Below, piece after piece: positions 53,323-62,797 of a stretch of 64,000 nucleotides of DNA. Source of the DNA: Sphingopyxis sp. HIX (GTDB lineage: Bacteria > Pseudomonadota > Alphaproteobacteria > Sphingomonadales > Sphingomonadaceae); the NCBI RefSeq assembly GCF_001468285.1, contig NZ_LNSB01000010.1:1-64000 (forward strand), read 5' to 3'. The translations under genes were made by a program, and so were the position numbers. Positions within the stretch are counted from its first letter, which is position 1. The number at the start of each line of letters is the position of its first letter. The notes under the pieces are model-generated. The model was not told the DNA's origin, did not search any database, and saw nothing but the letters and a program-made list of their open reading frames with translations.

Positions 53323-54804
53323 ATGAAATTTTCGGAAACGATATTTGCTCGATTACCGCTTCGCGGCGCTGCGCTCGCGTTGGCGGCACCGCTGCTGCTC
53401 GCAGGCTGCCAGGACGGCGGCTATGGTGAGAAGGAAGTCGCCGCCGCGGGCAGCTGTCCCGAGGGTTTCGGCTGGGCCGAGGGGTTGCAGGCTTATCTCA
53501 GCCCGACCGCGACGATGCCCACCGCGATGAGCGCCGATGCCGACGACTGCCTGTTCAACCAATGGTCGTGGGAGGCCTTCGTCTGGGCCAATGCGCCGAT
53601 CGACGGCACCCCGCGCTTCCTGACCTGGCAGGTGCCCGACGACCTGCTGACCAACACCAGCGAAGTGCCGCGCACCTCGCTGCTGCGGCTCGACGTGCAT
53701 ATGAAGCCGATCCACATGGGCGCGAACGCGCCCAGCCAGGACGGCGCGATCGTCGAGGCCGACGGCAGCATGCTGATCGGGCCGAACGGCTATCCGGTCT
53801 ATGCATCGAGCCATATGACCTCGAATTATTTCGATACGGTCAAACGCAATCTGATCGCCACCGGTGCCTATCAGAACAACCCCAACCAGGACGATTATTT
53901 CAGCGTCGGCGACGCGATCGTGAAGGCGACCTGGTACCGGCTCGCCGCGGGCGAGGCCGCGCCCGCGGGCGCCTATACGACGCAGGCCGAGGTGCCGGTG
54001 CTGCAGAATAACTGCACCGGCGGCAGCTGCGCCGTGGTGCCGAGCGGGAAATATGAGACGGTCACCGTCGCGCTCGTCGGCATGCACGTCGTCGGCTATA
54101 CCGAAAACCATCCCGAGTTCGTCTGGGCAACCTTCGAGCACAAGCTCAATGCGCCGATGTTCCCGGACAATACCTTCGTGTTCGACGCGAGCCAGAGCAA
54201 CCCGAACAACTTCACCTTCTACAAGGCGGGGACGCCCTATTCGCAGGCCGCCTTGCTGGTCGAAACCAACACCAACCCGGCGACGGTGACCTTCGATGGC
54301 ACGACGGGCAAATTCTCGCCGGTGACGCAGGTCGTCCAGATGAACCAGACCGGCGGCGACACCCAGCCGAACGGCCCCGCGAACATCACCGCGATCAACA
54401 CCGCGTCGCAGGGCGCAGCGAAGAATTTCCCGAACAACTCACCGCTCCAGAATTACAATCTGATCGGCACCGCATGGTTCAAGCCCAACACCTATGTCAC
54501 CACCAATCCGAATTGGGCGAACCTCAACCAGACCAACGCGGTCGGCGCGATCAGCCTGATGAACACGACGGCCGAGACTTTCCTGCAAAGCGCCAAGGGG
54601 CAGCAGGGCAATAATTGCTTCGAATGCCACAGCGCGACGAGCTTCTCCTACAACGGCATCCAGCCCAAGGCGCTGACGCCGCGCCGCGTCGCGATCAGCC
54701 ACATGGTCGCGATGGGCTCGCCCTATGAGGTGCCCAACACGCTGCCGGTGAAAGCGGGCGGAGCCGCACCGGCGCCGGCCGCGAAAGCGCCGCCGAAAAA
54801 ATAG
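53323..54804 (+). CDS. c-type haem-binding lipoprotein of unknown family
   Basis: A 493-residue lipoprotein: lipobox PLLLAGC, an early conserved-looking WSWEAFVWANAP segment, many Asn/Gly/Thr-rich beta-like stretches, and one CxxCH haem motif at 432-436 (NNCFECHSATSF), with a Pro/Ala/Lys-rich tail. It is probably exported and anchored to a membrane, with covalent haem. An axial Met could be in IQPKALTPRR...HMVAMG. Family is not recognised; redox role is inference. The ATG at 53323 lies after GGGGGAGG, with a TATAAT box at 53286-53291 upstream. Confidence 0.75.
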   Translation: MKFSETIFARLPLRGAALALAAPLLLAGCQDGGYGEKEVAAAGSCPEGFGWAEGLQAYLSPTATMPTAMSADADDCLFNQWSWEAFVWANAPIDGTPRFLTWQVPDDLLTNTSEVPRTSLLRLDVHMKPIHMGANAPSQDGAIVEADGSMLIGPNGYPVYASSHMTSNYFDTVKRNLIATGAYQNNPNQDDYFSVGDAIVKATWYRLAAGEAAPAGAYTTQAEVPVLQNNCTGGSCAVVPSGKYETVTVALVGMHVVGYTENHPEFVWATFEHKLNAPMFPDNTFVFDASQSNPNNFTFYKAGTPYSQAALLVETNTNPATVTFDGTTGKFSPVTQVVQMNQTGGDTQPNGPANITAINTASQGAAKNFPNNSPLQNYNLIGTAWFKPNTYVTTNPNWANLNQTNAVGAISLMNTTAETFLQSAKGQQGNNCFECHSATSFSYNGIQPKALTPRRVAISHMVAMGSPYEVPNTLPVKAGGAAPAPAAKAPPKK

Positions 54805-54828
54805 AGCTGCACTGGGTCGCAGTCGCGT

Positions 54829-54857
54829 AACCCCGGGTCCAACATGGGCCCGGGGTT
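54829..54857 (+). terminator. Terminator-like hairpin after the c-haem gene
   Basis: AACCCCGGG, a short loop and CCCGGGGTT make a strong stem; a modest T-rich tail (TGTGTTTT) follows. Strength as a terminator is uncertain. Confidence 0.5.
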
Positions 54858-54962
54858 ATGTGTTTTGAGGCGAATGGCCGGTTTGAGGTGGGAAAAAGAC
54901 GCTCTTAATCCGCCTCCGCCCCTATGCGCCCCTTCATCCCGGCCGCCGGGCCGATCCAACGC

Positions 54963-56174
54963 TCAGCCCGGATTCGCATTCTTCCAGTCGCGCCGGATCT
55001 TCTTGGCGAGGCTCCATTTATGGACCTCGGTCGGGCCGTCATAGATGCGAAAGGCGCGGACTTCGCGGAACACCTGTTCGACGATCGTCTTGTCGGTGAC
55101 CCCGGTGCCGCCCATCACCTGGACGCAGCGGTCGGCGATGCGCATCAGCGCCTCCGACACCGCGACCTTCGCCATCGAGCTTTCGGCGGTGCCGAGATCG
55201 CCGGTGTCGAGCACCTCGGCGCACCAGCGGATCATCAGTTCGGCCTGCTTCAGGTCGATCAGATTTTCGGCGAGCATGAAGCCGACGCCCTCATGGTCGA
55301 TCAGCGGCTTGCCGAAGGCGGTGCGGCGGTTGGCATAGTCGGTCGCGATCTCGTGCGCGCGCTGGCAGGCACCGTGCCAGCGCATGCAGTGCGAGAGGCG
55401 CGCGGGGCTGAGGCGCACCTGTGCATATTTGAAGCCCTCGCCCGCCTCGCCGAGCATCTGGTCGGCGGGAACGCGCAGATTGTCGATGATCACGGTGGCA
55501 TGGCCGCCGGGCATCGAGCTGTCGATCGTGTTCGGCACATGCTCGATGCGGATCGCCGGATCGGGCAGGTCGACGAGGAACATGCACGCACCGCCGCCCG
55601 CGGCGACATCCTCGGCCCTGGCCATGACGATGCCGACCTTCGCGCCGTCGGCGCCGGTGATGAAGCATTTGCGGCCGTTGATCACCCAGTGATTGCCGTC
55701 CATGCGGCAGCTGGTCTTCATCATCGACGGGTCGGAGCCCGCGCCGCCCTCTTCGGCGGGTTCGGTCATGAAGAAGGCCGAGCGCGCGTGACCCTGCACC
55801 AGCTGGTCGAGGAAGCGCGCCTTGAGCTCGGGACTGCCGACCTTGCCGAGGAGGTACATATTGCCCTCGTCGGGCGCCGCGGTGTTGCACGCGAGCGGGC
55901 CGAGCGGCGAGAGGCCGGTCTTCTGCAGCACATACGCCGTCTCGACCTGCGTCAGATGGTCGCCATCGGACAGGATATGCGGAGTGAGCACCCCCGCGGC
56001 GCGCGCCCTGGCCTTGAGTTCGTCGACGAGGTCGTCGGTCGGGGCGCCGTGATGATCGCGGCGCGGGTCGCTCTCATAAGGAGCCACGACGGTGCGGACG
56101 AAGGCTTCGACGCGTTCGCCGATCTCGAGCGCACGATCCGAGACGGTCGCGGCGGCGGCTTGCTGATGGCTCAT
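54963..56174 (-). CDS. Acyl-CoA dehydrogenase family protein
   Basis: A 403-residue FAD-dependent acyl-CoA dehydrogenase-like protein: helical N-terminal domain, beta domain with FFMTEPAEEGGAGSDPSMMKT and INGRKCFITGAD, and a C-terminal helical domain with ANRRTAFGKPLIDHEGVGFML and VMGGTGVTDKTIVEQVFREVRAFRIYDGPTEVH. The FAD/CoA binding residues look intact. The ATG at 56174 (MSHQQ) is chosen; longer starts would run over the flagellin terminator. Acyl substrate is unknown. Confidence 0.93.
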   Translation of the reverse strand: MSHQQAAAATVSDRALEIGERVEAFVRTVVAPYESDPRRDHHGAPTDDLVDELKARARAAGVLTPHILSDGDHLTQVETAYVLQKTGLSPLGPLACNTAAPDEGNMYLLGKVGSPELKARFLDQLVQGHARSAFFMTEPAEEGGAGSDPSMMKTSCRMDGNHWVINGRKCFITGADGAKVGIVMARAEDVAAGGGACMFLVDLPDPAIRIEHVPNTIDSSMPGGHATVIIDNLRVPADQMLGEAGEGFKYAQVRLSPARLSHCMRWHGACQRAHEIATDYANRRTAFGKPLIDHEGVGFMLAENLIDLKQAELMIRWCAEVLDTGDLGTAESSMAKVAVSEALMRIADRCVQVMGGTGVTDKTIVEQVFREVRAFRIYDGPTEVHKWSLAKKIRRDWKNANPG

Positions 56175-56255
56175 TACCTGGCTCCCCAAATTGTCGGGGA
56201 CCCGTTGGATCATTTGATCCGGCAGGGCAAGCGCTTCGCCATCGAAGCATCGCGC

Positions 56256-56295
56256 AAAAAAAAAGGATGCCCCGGTCGTGGGGGACCGGGGCATC
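56256..56295 (-). terminator. Intrinsic terminator of flagellin
   Basis: On the reverse strand GATGCCCCGGTC, a loop and GACCGGGGCATC are followed by nine T residues. It is the textbook 3' end of the flagellin transcript and separates it from the acyl-CoA dehydrogenase. Confidence 0.9.
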
Positions 56296-56354
56296 GCATC
56301 GGGCTACTTAAGGGACCAACCAAATATAGCCCGAACTCGGGTACTCTTTACCGC

Positions 56355-57167
56355 TTAGCGCAGCAGGTTCATCACGCCCTGCTGGCTCTGGTTCGCCTGG
56401 GCGAGCATCGCGGTCGACGCCTGGGCCAGGATGCCGGCGGCGGCGAGGTTGGTCGATTCCACCGAGAAATCGGCGTCTTCGATGCGCGACTTCGATTCCG
56501 ACAGATTCGTGACGGTCGCCGTCAAATTGTCGACAGCCGAAGTCAGGCGGTTCTGCTGGGCACCCAGGTTGGCGCGTTCGGTGGCGATCGTCTGGATCGC
56601 GGTGTCGAGCGTCGCGAGCGCACCCGACGCACCGGCCGCGGTCGAGAAGTCGAGGCCGTCGACGCCGAGGCCGGCGGCCTGGAGGTCGGCGATCGCGACG
56701 TTCACGACTTCGCCGTCGTTGAGGCCGGTCTGGATGTCGAGGTCGGCAGTGCCGTCGAGCAGCGCGGTGCCGTTGAAGGTCGTGCGCGTCGCAACGTCGT
56801 CGATCTGCGCGATCAGCGCGGTGACTTCGGTCTGGACCGCAGTGCGGTCGTCGTCGCCCATCGTGCCGGTCGAAGCCTGCATCGCCAGTTCGCGCATACG
56901 GACCAGGATGTCCGCGATGCTGCCGGCGGCGCTGTCGGCGGTCTGCGCCAGCGAGATGCCGTCATTGGCGTTGCGGACCGCCTGCGTCAGGCCACGGACG
57001 CTGGCGTCCATGCGGGTCGCGATGGCGAGGCCGGCAGCGTCGTCCTTGGCGCTGTTGATGCGCTTGCCGCTCGACAGGCGTTCCATCGCCTGCGACTGCA
57101 TGCGCTCGGCAACACGCGAGTTATTCTGGGCGCGAAGCGCGCTCACATTGGTGTTGATAACAGTCAT
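56355..57167 (-). CDS. fliC: Flagellin
   Basis: A 270-residue flagellin with the conserved N-terminal D0/D1 region ([43 protein letters not shown]) and C-terminal D1/D0 ([20 protein letters not shown] ... [18 protein letters not shown]). The variable D2/D3 region is nearly absent, so it is a minimal flagellin. The ATG at 57167 follows AGGGAAC. It is transcribed opposite to fliE-fliK. Confidence 0.97.
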   Translation of the reverse strand: MTVINTNVSALRAQNNSRVAERMQSQAMERLSSGKRINSAKDDAAGLAIATRMDASVRGLTQAVRNANDGISLAQTADSAAGSIADILVRMRELAMQASTGTMGDDDRTAVQTEVTALIAQIDDVATRTTFNGTALLDGTADLDIQTGLNDGEVVNVAIADLQAAGLGVDGLDFSTAAGASGALATLDTAIQTIATERANLGAQQNRLTSAVDNLTATVTNLSESKSRIEDADFSVESTNLAAAGILAQASTAMLAQANQSQQGVMNLLR

Positions 57168-57234
57168 AAGTTCCCTTTCCGGCCCCCCAAGGGCCATTCC
57201 CATGGTGTGCGGCTCGGCGAGCTTCACGATTGCA

Positions 57235-57260
57235 GTAACGGCGGGGGCGCCGGGGGCTTA
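57235..57260 (-). promoter_or_regulatory. Possible sigma28-type promoter for flagellin
   Basis: On the reverse strand TAAG, 14 bases, then GCCGTTAC resemble the FliA (sigma28) consensus TAAA-N15-GCCGATAA, with six of eight bases in the second box. It is 68 bases upstream of the flagellin ATG. The spacing is one base short, so confidence is low. Confidence 0.4.
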
Positions 57261-57346
57261 AGCGCGGCACGTCAAAAAATTGCCGGACAGGGTTAATCGC
57301 GCTGGCCGATCGCAGCCATGCCCATGTTTTCCAACGATATAAATTT

Positions 57347-57364
57347 TTGGCACGCGCTTTGCAT
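57347..57364 (+). promoter_or_regulatory. Sigma54 promoter upstream of fliE
   Basis: TTGGCACG at 57347-57354, four bases, then TTGCAT from 57359: GG and GC are spaced by exactly ten bases. It is a near-perfect -24/-12 site about 50 bases before fliE. Flagellar basal-body genes are often sigma54 dependent. Confidence 0.85.
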
Positions 57365-57412
57365 TACTCTCTGCGTGCGGCGCGATGCCGCGTCTCGAGA
57401 CGGATGAAAGCC

Positions 57413-57754
57413 ATGAGCACGATTGACCAGAGCCGGCTGCTGCAGATGCGCAGTTCGATCCTCAATCAGAACGAAGCGCTGCAGCGCGCCGCCGGCCGCG
57501 GCGCCGCCGGCGGCGTCGACAGCGCCGCGGGAACCCCCGATTTCGGATCGGCGATCTCGGCCGCGCTGCAACAGGTCAACGCCCAGCAGTCGAAGGCGAG
57601 CGAGATGACCGAAGCCTATGAGCGCGGCGACACGCACGACATCGTGAGCGTGATGATCGAGCGCCAGAAGGCCTCGCTCGGCTTCGAGACCACGTTGCAG
57701 GTCCGCAACAAGCTGTTGTCCGCGTACCGCGACATCATGAACATGCCGGTGTAA
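57413..57754 (+). CDS. fliE: Flagellar hook-basal body protein FliE
   Basis: A 113-residue flagellar rod adapter joining the MS ring and the rod. The C-terminal half with YERGDTHDIVSVMIERQKASLGFETTLQVRNKLLSAYRDIMNMPV is diagnostic. An ATG at 57404 is a possible alternative start. It is the first gene of fliEFGHIJK. Confidence 0.93.
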   Translation: MSTIDQSRLLQMRSSILNQNEALQRAAGRGAAGGVDSAAGTPDFGSAISAALQQVNAQQSKASEMTEAYERGDTHDIVSVMIERQKASLGFETTLQVRNKLLSAYRDIMNMPV

Positions 57755-57757
57755 TCC

Positions 57758-59413
57758 ATGTCCGATACCCAGATCCTGAGCCCCGTCGACGCGGGCGCCG
57801 ACCGCCGCCTCCCCGTCCCTGCCATGGGCGGCCGTTTCGCCCCCGTGCAGCAGTTCATCCGCCAGCCCGCGGTCCAGCGCGCTTTGCCCGCGATCGCCAC
57901 GACTGCCGCGATCGGCATCGCCGCGCTCGCCTATTTCGCAACCGCCGCGGCGCCGCAGACGCAGCTGTTCGCCGGACTCGCCGACGCCGACAAGGCCGCG
58001 GTCGCCGACGCGCTGACAGCGCAGGGCATCGGGCATACGATCGATCCCACCACCGGCGCGCTCACCGTCGACGCCGACAAACTCCACCAGGCGCGCATCG
58101 CGCTCGCCGGCCAGGGCCTGCCCAAGGCGTCGGCCGACGGCAGCGAGATGATCGGCGCTTTGCCGATGGGCGCGAGCCGCGCGATCGAGGGCGAGACGCT
58201 GCGCGGCGCGCGCGAAGCCGACCTCGCGCGCACGATCGAAGCCATCGACGCCGTCAAGGGCGCGCGCGTCCATATCGCCGCCGCGGAACCCAGCCTGTTC
58301 GTCCGCGAGGACAAGCCCGCCACGGCCTCGGTGATGCTCACGCTCCAGAACGGCCGCAGCCTCAGCGACGGCCAGGTGCAGGCGATCCGCTTCCTCGTCG
58401 CCTCGTCGGTGCCGGGGATGAACGCCGACCAGGTGTCGGTGATCGACCAGCGCGGCGCGCTCCTCTCGGACTCGGCGACGTCGGGCGACATGCAGGCGTT
58501 CCAGCTCCAGACGCAGATGGAGGACCGCTACCGCCGCGCGCTCGACAGCCTGCTCGGCCCGATGCTCGGCGCCGGCAACTACACCGTCGAGGTCCACGCC
58601 GACGTCGACATGTCCGAAAGCCAGGCGACGCGCGAAAGCTTTCCCGAAAACGACCGCGCGCTCACCAGCGAGATGGTCACCCGCTCGGTCAGCGGCCAGG
58701 GCGACGTGCCCGCGGTCGGCATCCCCGGCGCGCTGTCGAACCAGCCGCCGCCGGCCTCGGCGCTGAACCAGACCCCGAACGGCACCGCCCCCGGCGCCCC
58801 CGCCCCGACGACGCAGAGCAACGAGAATGCCCAGCGCGCTTACGAAGTCGGCCGCGAGATTTCGGTCACCCACCGCCCGCAGGGCCAGCTGCGCCGCGTG
58901 TCGGTCGCGGTCGCGCTCAACCAGGGGCCGAAGGCGCTGACCCGCGCCGACATCACCAAGATCGACGGCCTCGTGAAGGGCGCGGTCGGTTTCGACGCCG
59001 CGCGCGGCGACCAGGTCGCGATCAGCCAGCGCCCCTTCGCCAAGGTCGAGGACATGTCGCCCGCCTTCTACGAACAGGGCTGGTTCCTGCCGCTGGTCAA
59101 GCAGATCGGCGCCGTGCTCGTCGCGCTCCTCGCCTTCTTCTTCATCGGCCGCCCGCTGATCAAGGCCGCCAAGGCCCGCGCCGCCGCGCGCGCGGAACGC
59201 GACGCTGCGCTCGAGGAATCGCTGATGGCGGCGGCCGAGGGCGGTAACCCCGCCCTGCCCCGTCCGCGCGGCCGCGAAATCACGCTCGAGATGATCGAGG
59301 CCGCGCCGAGCTACGAAGACCGCGCCAATCTGGTCCGCGCTTTCGTCCGCCAGGACTCGGCACGCGCGGCGGTCGTCGTGCGCCAGCTGATGCAGGAGGG
59401 CGCCCGTGGCTGA
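57758..59413 (+). CDS. fliF: Flagellar MS-ring protein FliF
   Basis: A 551-residue membrane protein forming the MS ring and housing the export gate. Two hydrophobic segments are seen, near residues 45-62 and 450-468. Periplasmic ring-building parts include LFAGLADADKAAVADALTAQG and ARVHIAAAEPSLFVREDKPATASV, with a Pro-rich disordered linker (about 325-365). The C-terminal ARLIEAAPSYEDR-like stretch binds FliG. It begins three bases after fliE and overlaps fliG by eight bases. Confidence 0.97.
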   Translation: MSDTQILSPVDAGADRRLPVPAMGGRFAPVQQFIRQPAVQRALPAIATTAAIGIAALAYFATAAAPQTQLFAGLADADKAAVADALTAQGIGHTIDPTTGALTVDADKLHQARIALAGQGLPKASADGSEMIGALPMGASRAIEGETLRGAREADLARTIEAIDAVKGARVHIAAAEPSLFVREDKPATASVMLTLQNGRSLSDGQVQAIRFLVASSVPGMNADQVSVIDQRGALLSDSATSGDMQAFQLQTQMEDRYRRALDSLLGPMLGAGNYTVEVHADVDMSESQATRESFPENDRALTSEMVTRSVSGQGDVPAVGIPGALSNQPPPASALNQTPNGTAPGAPAPTTQSNENAQRAYEVGREISVTHRPQGQLRRVSVAVALNQGPKALTRADITKIDGLVKGAVGFDAARGDQVAISQRPFAKVEDMSPAFYEQGWFLPLVKQIGAVLVALLAFFFIGRPLIKAAKARAAARAERDAALEESLMAAAEGGNPALPRPRGREITLEMIEAAPSYEDRANLVRAFVRQDSARAAVVVRQLMQEGARG

Positions 59414-60440
59414 TCTCGACGCCGACCTCGGCACCCCGCCCGCCAAGGCCGAGGTCGAAGGATCGGCCGCCGCCGCGATCCTGCTGATGCTGCTCGACGA
59501 GAGCGAAGCGGCGACGATCCTGAAGCATCTCGATCCCGCCGAAGTGCGCCAGCTCGCCAAGGGCATGTTCGACGCCGCCAACGCCACCGAAGTGCAGATC
59601 GAGCATGCGCTCGACCGCTTCGTGACGCGCAGCCGCTCGGTGAGCGCGCTCAGCGTCGGCGCCGACACGCGCATCCGCACCGTCATCAACCAGGCCGTGG
59701 GCAACGTCCGCGCCGACAATATCCTCGCCGCCGTCGCGCCGCAATCGAGCGCCGCGTCGCTCGAAATGCTGCGCTGGATGGATGTCGATGCCATCAGTGG
59801 ATTGCTCGCCAGCGAACATCCGCAGGTCGGCGCGCTGATCCTGTCGGTGCTGGTCCCCGACATTGCGGCGCGCGCGATCGAGACGCTCGACGAAGTGCTG
59901 CAGGCCGATCTGGTGCTGCGCGCGGCGCAGCTGTCGTCGGTCCCTGCCGCGGCGATCGAGGATCTGGAATCGGTGCTCGCCGCCGCCAATGTCGGCGGCC
60001 AGCGGGTGGCGAAGCAAGCGATCGGCGGCCCGAGCGACGTCGCCAAGATCATGAAGAAGATGCCCAAATCGCTGTCGGAACGCACGATCCGCAACCTGAA
60101 GAAGGCCGACCGCCAGCTCGCTCAGACGATCGAGGAAGAGATGTTCATCTTCGAGAATCTCCGCGACCTCGACCTCCGCAGCCTCGGCACCATCCTGCGC
60201 GGCGTCGATGCCTCGCAGCTGTCGATTGCGCTCAAGGGTGCCGACGACGACATGGTCGACCTCTGCCTCTCGACGATGTCGCAGCGCGCGTCGGAAACGA
60301 TCCGCGACGAAATGGCCGAGATGACGATGGTCAAGCGCACCGACGTCGACGACGCGCAGAAGGCGATCATGACGATCGTCCGCCAGATGGCCGCCTCGGG
60401 CGAGATCATGATCGCGGGCGCGGGCGACGATTATGTCTGA
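59406..60440 (+). CDS. fliG: Flagellar motor switch protein FliG
   Basis: Rotor protein of 344 residues, in the C-ring below FliF. Domains: N-terminal FliF-binding (AAILLMLLDESEAATILKHL), middle with EHPQVGALILSVL (the EHPQ motif) and C-terminal torque domain with FIFENLRDLDLRSLGTILR and the ridge of charged residues. GTG start at 59406 overlaps fliF. It overlaps fliH by eight bases. Confidence 0.97.
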   Translation: MADLDADLGTPPAKAEVEGSAAAAILLMLLDESEAATILKHLDPAEVRQLAKGMFDAANATEVQIEHALDRFVTRSRSVSALSVGADTRIRTVINQAVGNVRADNILAAVAPQSSAASLEMLRWMDVDAISGLLASEHPQVGALILSVLVPDIAARAIETLDEVLQADLVLRAAQLSSVPAAAIEDLESVLAAANVGGQRVAKQAIGGPSDVAKIMKKMPKSLSERTIRNLKKADRQLAQTIEEEMFIFENLRDLDLRSLGTILRGVDASQLSIALKGADDDMVDLCLSTMSQRASETIRDEMAEMTMVKRTDVDDAQKAIMTIVRQMAASGEIMIAGAGDDYV

Positions 60441-61032
60441 CCCGCATTTCGCCCCCACCCCGCTCGCGATGGCGATGGCGCGTCAGGGCGGCTTCCGCCC
60501 GATGTCCTTCGACCCTGCGGTGCGCGACGCCGAGGCCGAAGCCGCCGCGCATGTGCCCGCCGAGGTCGAAGCCGGCGAAGACCCCTTCGAAAAGGGCCTC
60601 GCCGAGGGCCAGCGCCTCGCCGAAGCGGGTTTTGCGGTCGAGCGCGGCCAGCTGCTCGCGCTCGTCGCGGGCGCCGAGGCGCTGCAGGACGAACCGAGCG
60701 AAGAACTGGCGCAGCTGATCGCCGAGACCGTCGAGCGGCTGGTGCGCCAGATCGTCGCCGAAGCGCCGATCGACGCCATGTGGCTCAAGGATCAGGCCGA
60801 AACCGCCGCCGCGCTGGTATCGGAAGCCGACAAGGCGCGCACCCTGTGGGTCCACCCGCAGGACGCCGCGTTGCTGATGGACGCCGACATTCGCCTGCCC
60901 GTCGCCGCCGACCCCGTCATGATGCGCGGAACCGTGCGCATCGAGAGTTCGGCGGGCTGGATCGAGCACGGCCGCGCCGTCTATCTGGGCGAACTCCGCG
61001 CCGCATTGGGCCGCGAGGAAGCCAGCGCATGA
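60433..61032 (+). CDS. fliH: Flagellar assembly protein FliH
   Basis: A 199-residue regulator of the FliI ATPase, acting in the type III export apparatus. It is recognised by position (between fliG and fliI), length, and the C-terminal segment TLWVHPQDAALL ... SSAGWIEHGRAVYLGELRAAL, typical of FliH/YscL. It overlaps fliG by eight bases and fliI by four (ATGA). Confidence 0.85.
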   Translation: MSDPHFAPTPLAMAMARQGGFRPMSFDPAVRDAEAEAAAHVPAEVEAGEDPFEKGLAEGQRLAEAGFAVERGQLLALVAGAEALQDEPSEELAQLIAETVERLVRQIVAEAPIDAMWLKDQAETAAALVSEADKARTLWVHPQDAALLMDADIRLPVAADPVMMRGTVRIESSAGWIEHGRAVYLGELRAALGREEASA

Positions 61033-62360
61033 CGCGCCGCCTCGCCCTGTCGGCGCAGCAATTGCTCGCCCCCGTCGATATCGCCAAGGCGAGCCCGCGC
61101 CGCATCGGCACGCTCGTCGCGCACGAGGGCATCATGCTCGAAGTGTCGGGTTTCCCGCAGCCGCTGGGCAGCAACGTCCGAATCAAGTCGGCCGACAACG
61201 ACTATGTCTATGGCGAGGTCGTCGGATTCCGCGGCCACCGCAGCCTCGTCCTGCCCTTCGACATGAACAAGCCGCTGGTCACCGGCGCGCCGGTCGAGCC
61301 GCATGGCGCGAGCTCGATGGTCCCCGTCGGCAAGGCCTTGCTCGGCCGCATCATGGACGCACAGGGCAATCCGCTCGACGGCCGCCCGCCGGTCAAGTCG
61401 CAGTTCACCTGGCCGCTCGCCGGGCGCAAGGTCAACCCGCTGCGCCGCGGCCGCGTCACCCGCCCGCTCGACATGGGCGTGCGCGCGATCAACGGGCTGC
61501 TTACCGTCGGCGAAGGCCAGCGCGTCGCGATCATCGCAGGCTCGGGCGTCGGCAAATCGGTGCTGATGGGCCAGATGATCGCGGGGACCGACTGCGACGT
61601 GATCGTCGTCGGGCTGATCGGCGAGCGCAGCCGCGAAGTCAGCGACTTCGTCGAGACCAAGCTGCCCCCCGAAGTGCGCAAGAAATCGGTCGTCGTCGCG
61701 GTCCCCGCCGACCACCCGCCGCTGCTGCGCCTGCGCGCCGCGATGCGCGCGACCGCGATCGCCGAAGCCTTTCGCGACGAGGGCAAGAAGGTGCTCCTGC
61801 TGATCGACAGCCTGACCCGCGTCGCGCATGCGCAGCGCGAGATCGGGCTGACCTTGGGCGAACCGCCGACGATGAAGGGCTATCCGCCCTCGGTCTTCGC
61901 GCTGATCCCCTCGCTGTGCGAACGCGCCGGCATCGACAAGGCGACCGGCGGATCGGTCACCGCGCTGTACACGGTGCTCGCCGACGGCGGCGACATCGAA
62001 GATCCGGTGGTCGACAGCGCGCGTGCGATCGTCGACGGCCACATCATCCTGTCGCGCGCCATGGCCGAACAGGGCGTCTATCCCGCGATCGACGTCGCGC
62101 GCTCGCTCTCGCGCACGATGGTCGACTCGGTCGACCCCGAGCATGCCGCCGCCGCCGCGCGCTTCCGCCAGCTCTGGTCGGCGTATGAAGAGAACCGCGA
62201 TCTGATGCTGATGGGCGCCTATGTCGCCGGCGGCGACCCGGTGCTCGACGAGGCGATCATGCGCCGCGCCGACCAGCTCGCTTTCGTATCGCAGGGCGCC
62301 AAGGCCCAGGTCGATTTCACCACCTCTCGCCAAACCCTAGTTGAAGGATATAGTGCATGA
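61029..62360 (+). CDS. fliI: Flagellum-specific ATPase FliI
   Basis: A 443-residue F1-like ATPase powering flagellar export. Walker A GSGVGKSV at residues about 171-178, Walker B LLLIDSLTRVA and the arginine-finger region near the C-terminus. The start is ATGA-overlapped with fliH. Longer in-frame starts would run into fliH. It precedes fliJ with another ATGA overlap. Confidence 0.97.
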   Translation: MTRRLALSAQQLLAPVDIAKASPRRIGTLVAHEGIMLEVSGFPQPLGSNVRIKSADNDYVYGEVVGFRGHRSLVLPFDMNKPLVTGAPVEPHGASSMVPVGKALLGRIMDAQGNPLDGRPPVKSQFTWPLAGRKVNPLRRGRVTRPLDMGVRAINGLLTVGEGQRVAIIAGSGVGKSVLMGQMIAGTDCDVIVVGLIGERSREVSDFVETKLPPEVRKKSVVVAVPADHPPLLRLRAAMRATAIAEAFRDEGKKVLLLIDSLTRVAHAQREIGLTLGEPPTMKGYPPSVFALIPSLCERAGIDKATGGSVTALYTVLADGGDIEDPVVDSARAIVDGHIILSRAMAEQGVYPAIDVARSLSRTMVDSVDPEHAAAAARFRQLWSAYEENRDLMLMGAYVAGGDPVLDEAIMRRADQLAFVSQGAKAQVDFTTSRQTLVEGYSA

Positions 62361-62797
62361 CCTCTCGCACCGCGCGCCGCAAACGGATCATCCGCGTGCG
62401 CAGCGTCGAACATCAGATGGCGGAGGCCAATCTCGCGCGCGCCACCAGCGAGCTCGCGAACCTCGTCGAGCTCGGCAAGCGCCTCGAGACGCTGCGCACC
62501 GACCTCGCGATGGCGAAGGGCGCGGTCGCCGGCCGCGCGCTCAACACGATCGGCGAACTCGGCATGCGGCTCGACATGGCGAAGGAAAATCTGGTCGCGC
62601 CGACAGCGGGCGCCAGCGCGCGCCGCGACCAGATGGGCGCGCTCGCCCAGCGCGCGATGGTCAAGGAAGAATCGGCGGTGCGCCTCTACGAGCGCAGCCG
62701 CAAATCGGCCGAGCAGGAAATGGAACGCCGCGCCGACGCCAACCGCCCGTTCCGCACCGGCATGCGCCTGCGCCTGATCGACGGGGGCATCGCATGA
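62357..62797 (+). CDS. fliJ: Flagellar export chaperone FliJ
   Basis: A 146-residue, almost all-helical coiled-coil protein, rich in Ala/Glu/Arg, in the expected place between fliI and fliK. It binds FliI and FlhA in the export apparatus. FliJ sequences are poorly conserved, so the call rests on position, size and coiled-coil character (LVELGKRLETLRTDLAMAKG). ATGA overlaps at both ends. Confidence 0.8.
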   Translation: MTSRTARRKRIIRVRSVEHQMAEANLARATSELANLVELGKRLETLRTDLAMAKGAVAGRALNTIGELGMRLDMAKENLVAPTAGASARRDQMGALAQRAMVKEESAVRLYERSRKSAEQEMERRADANRPFRTGMRLRLIDGGIA

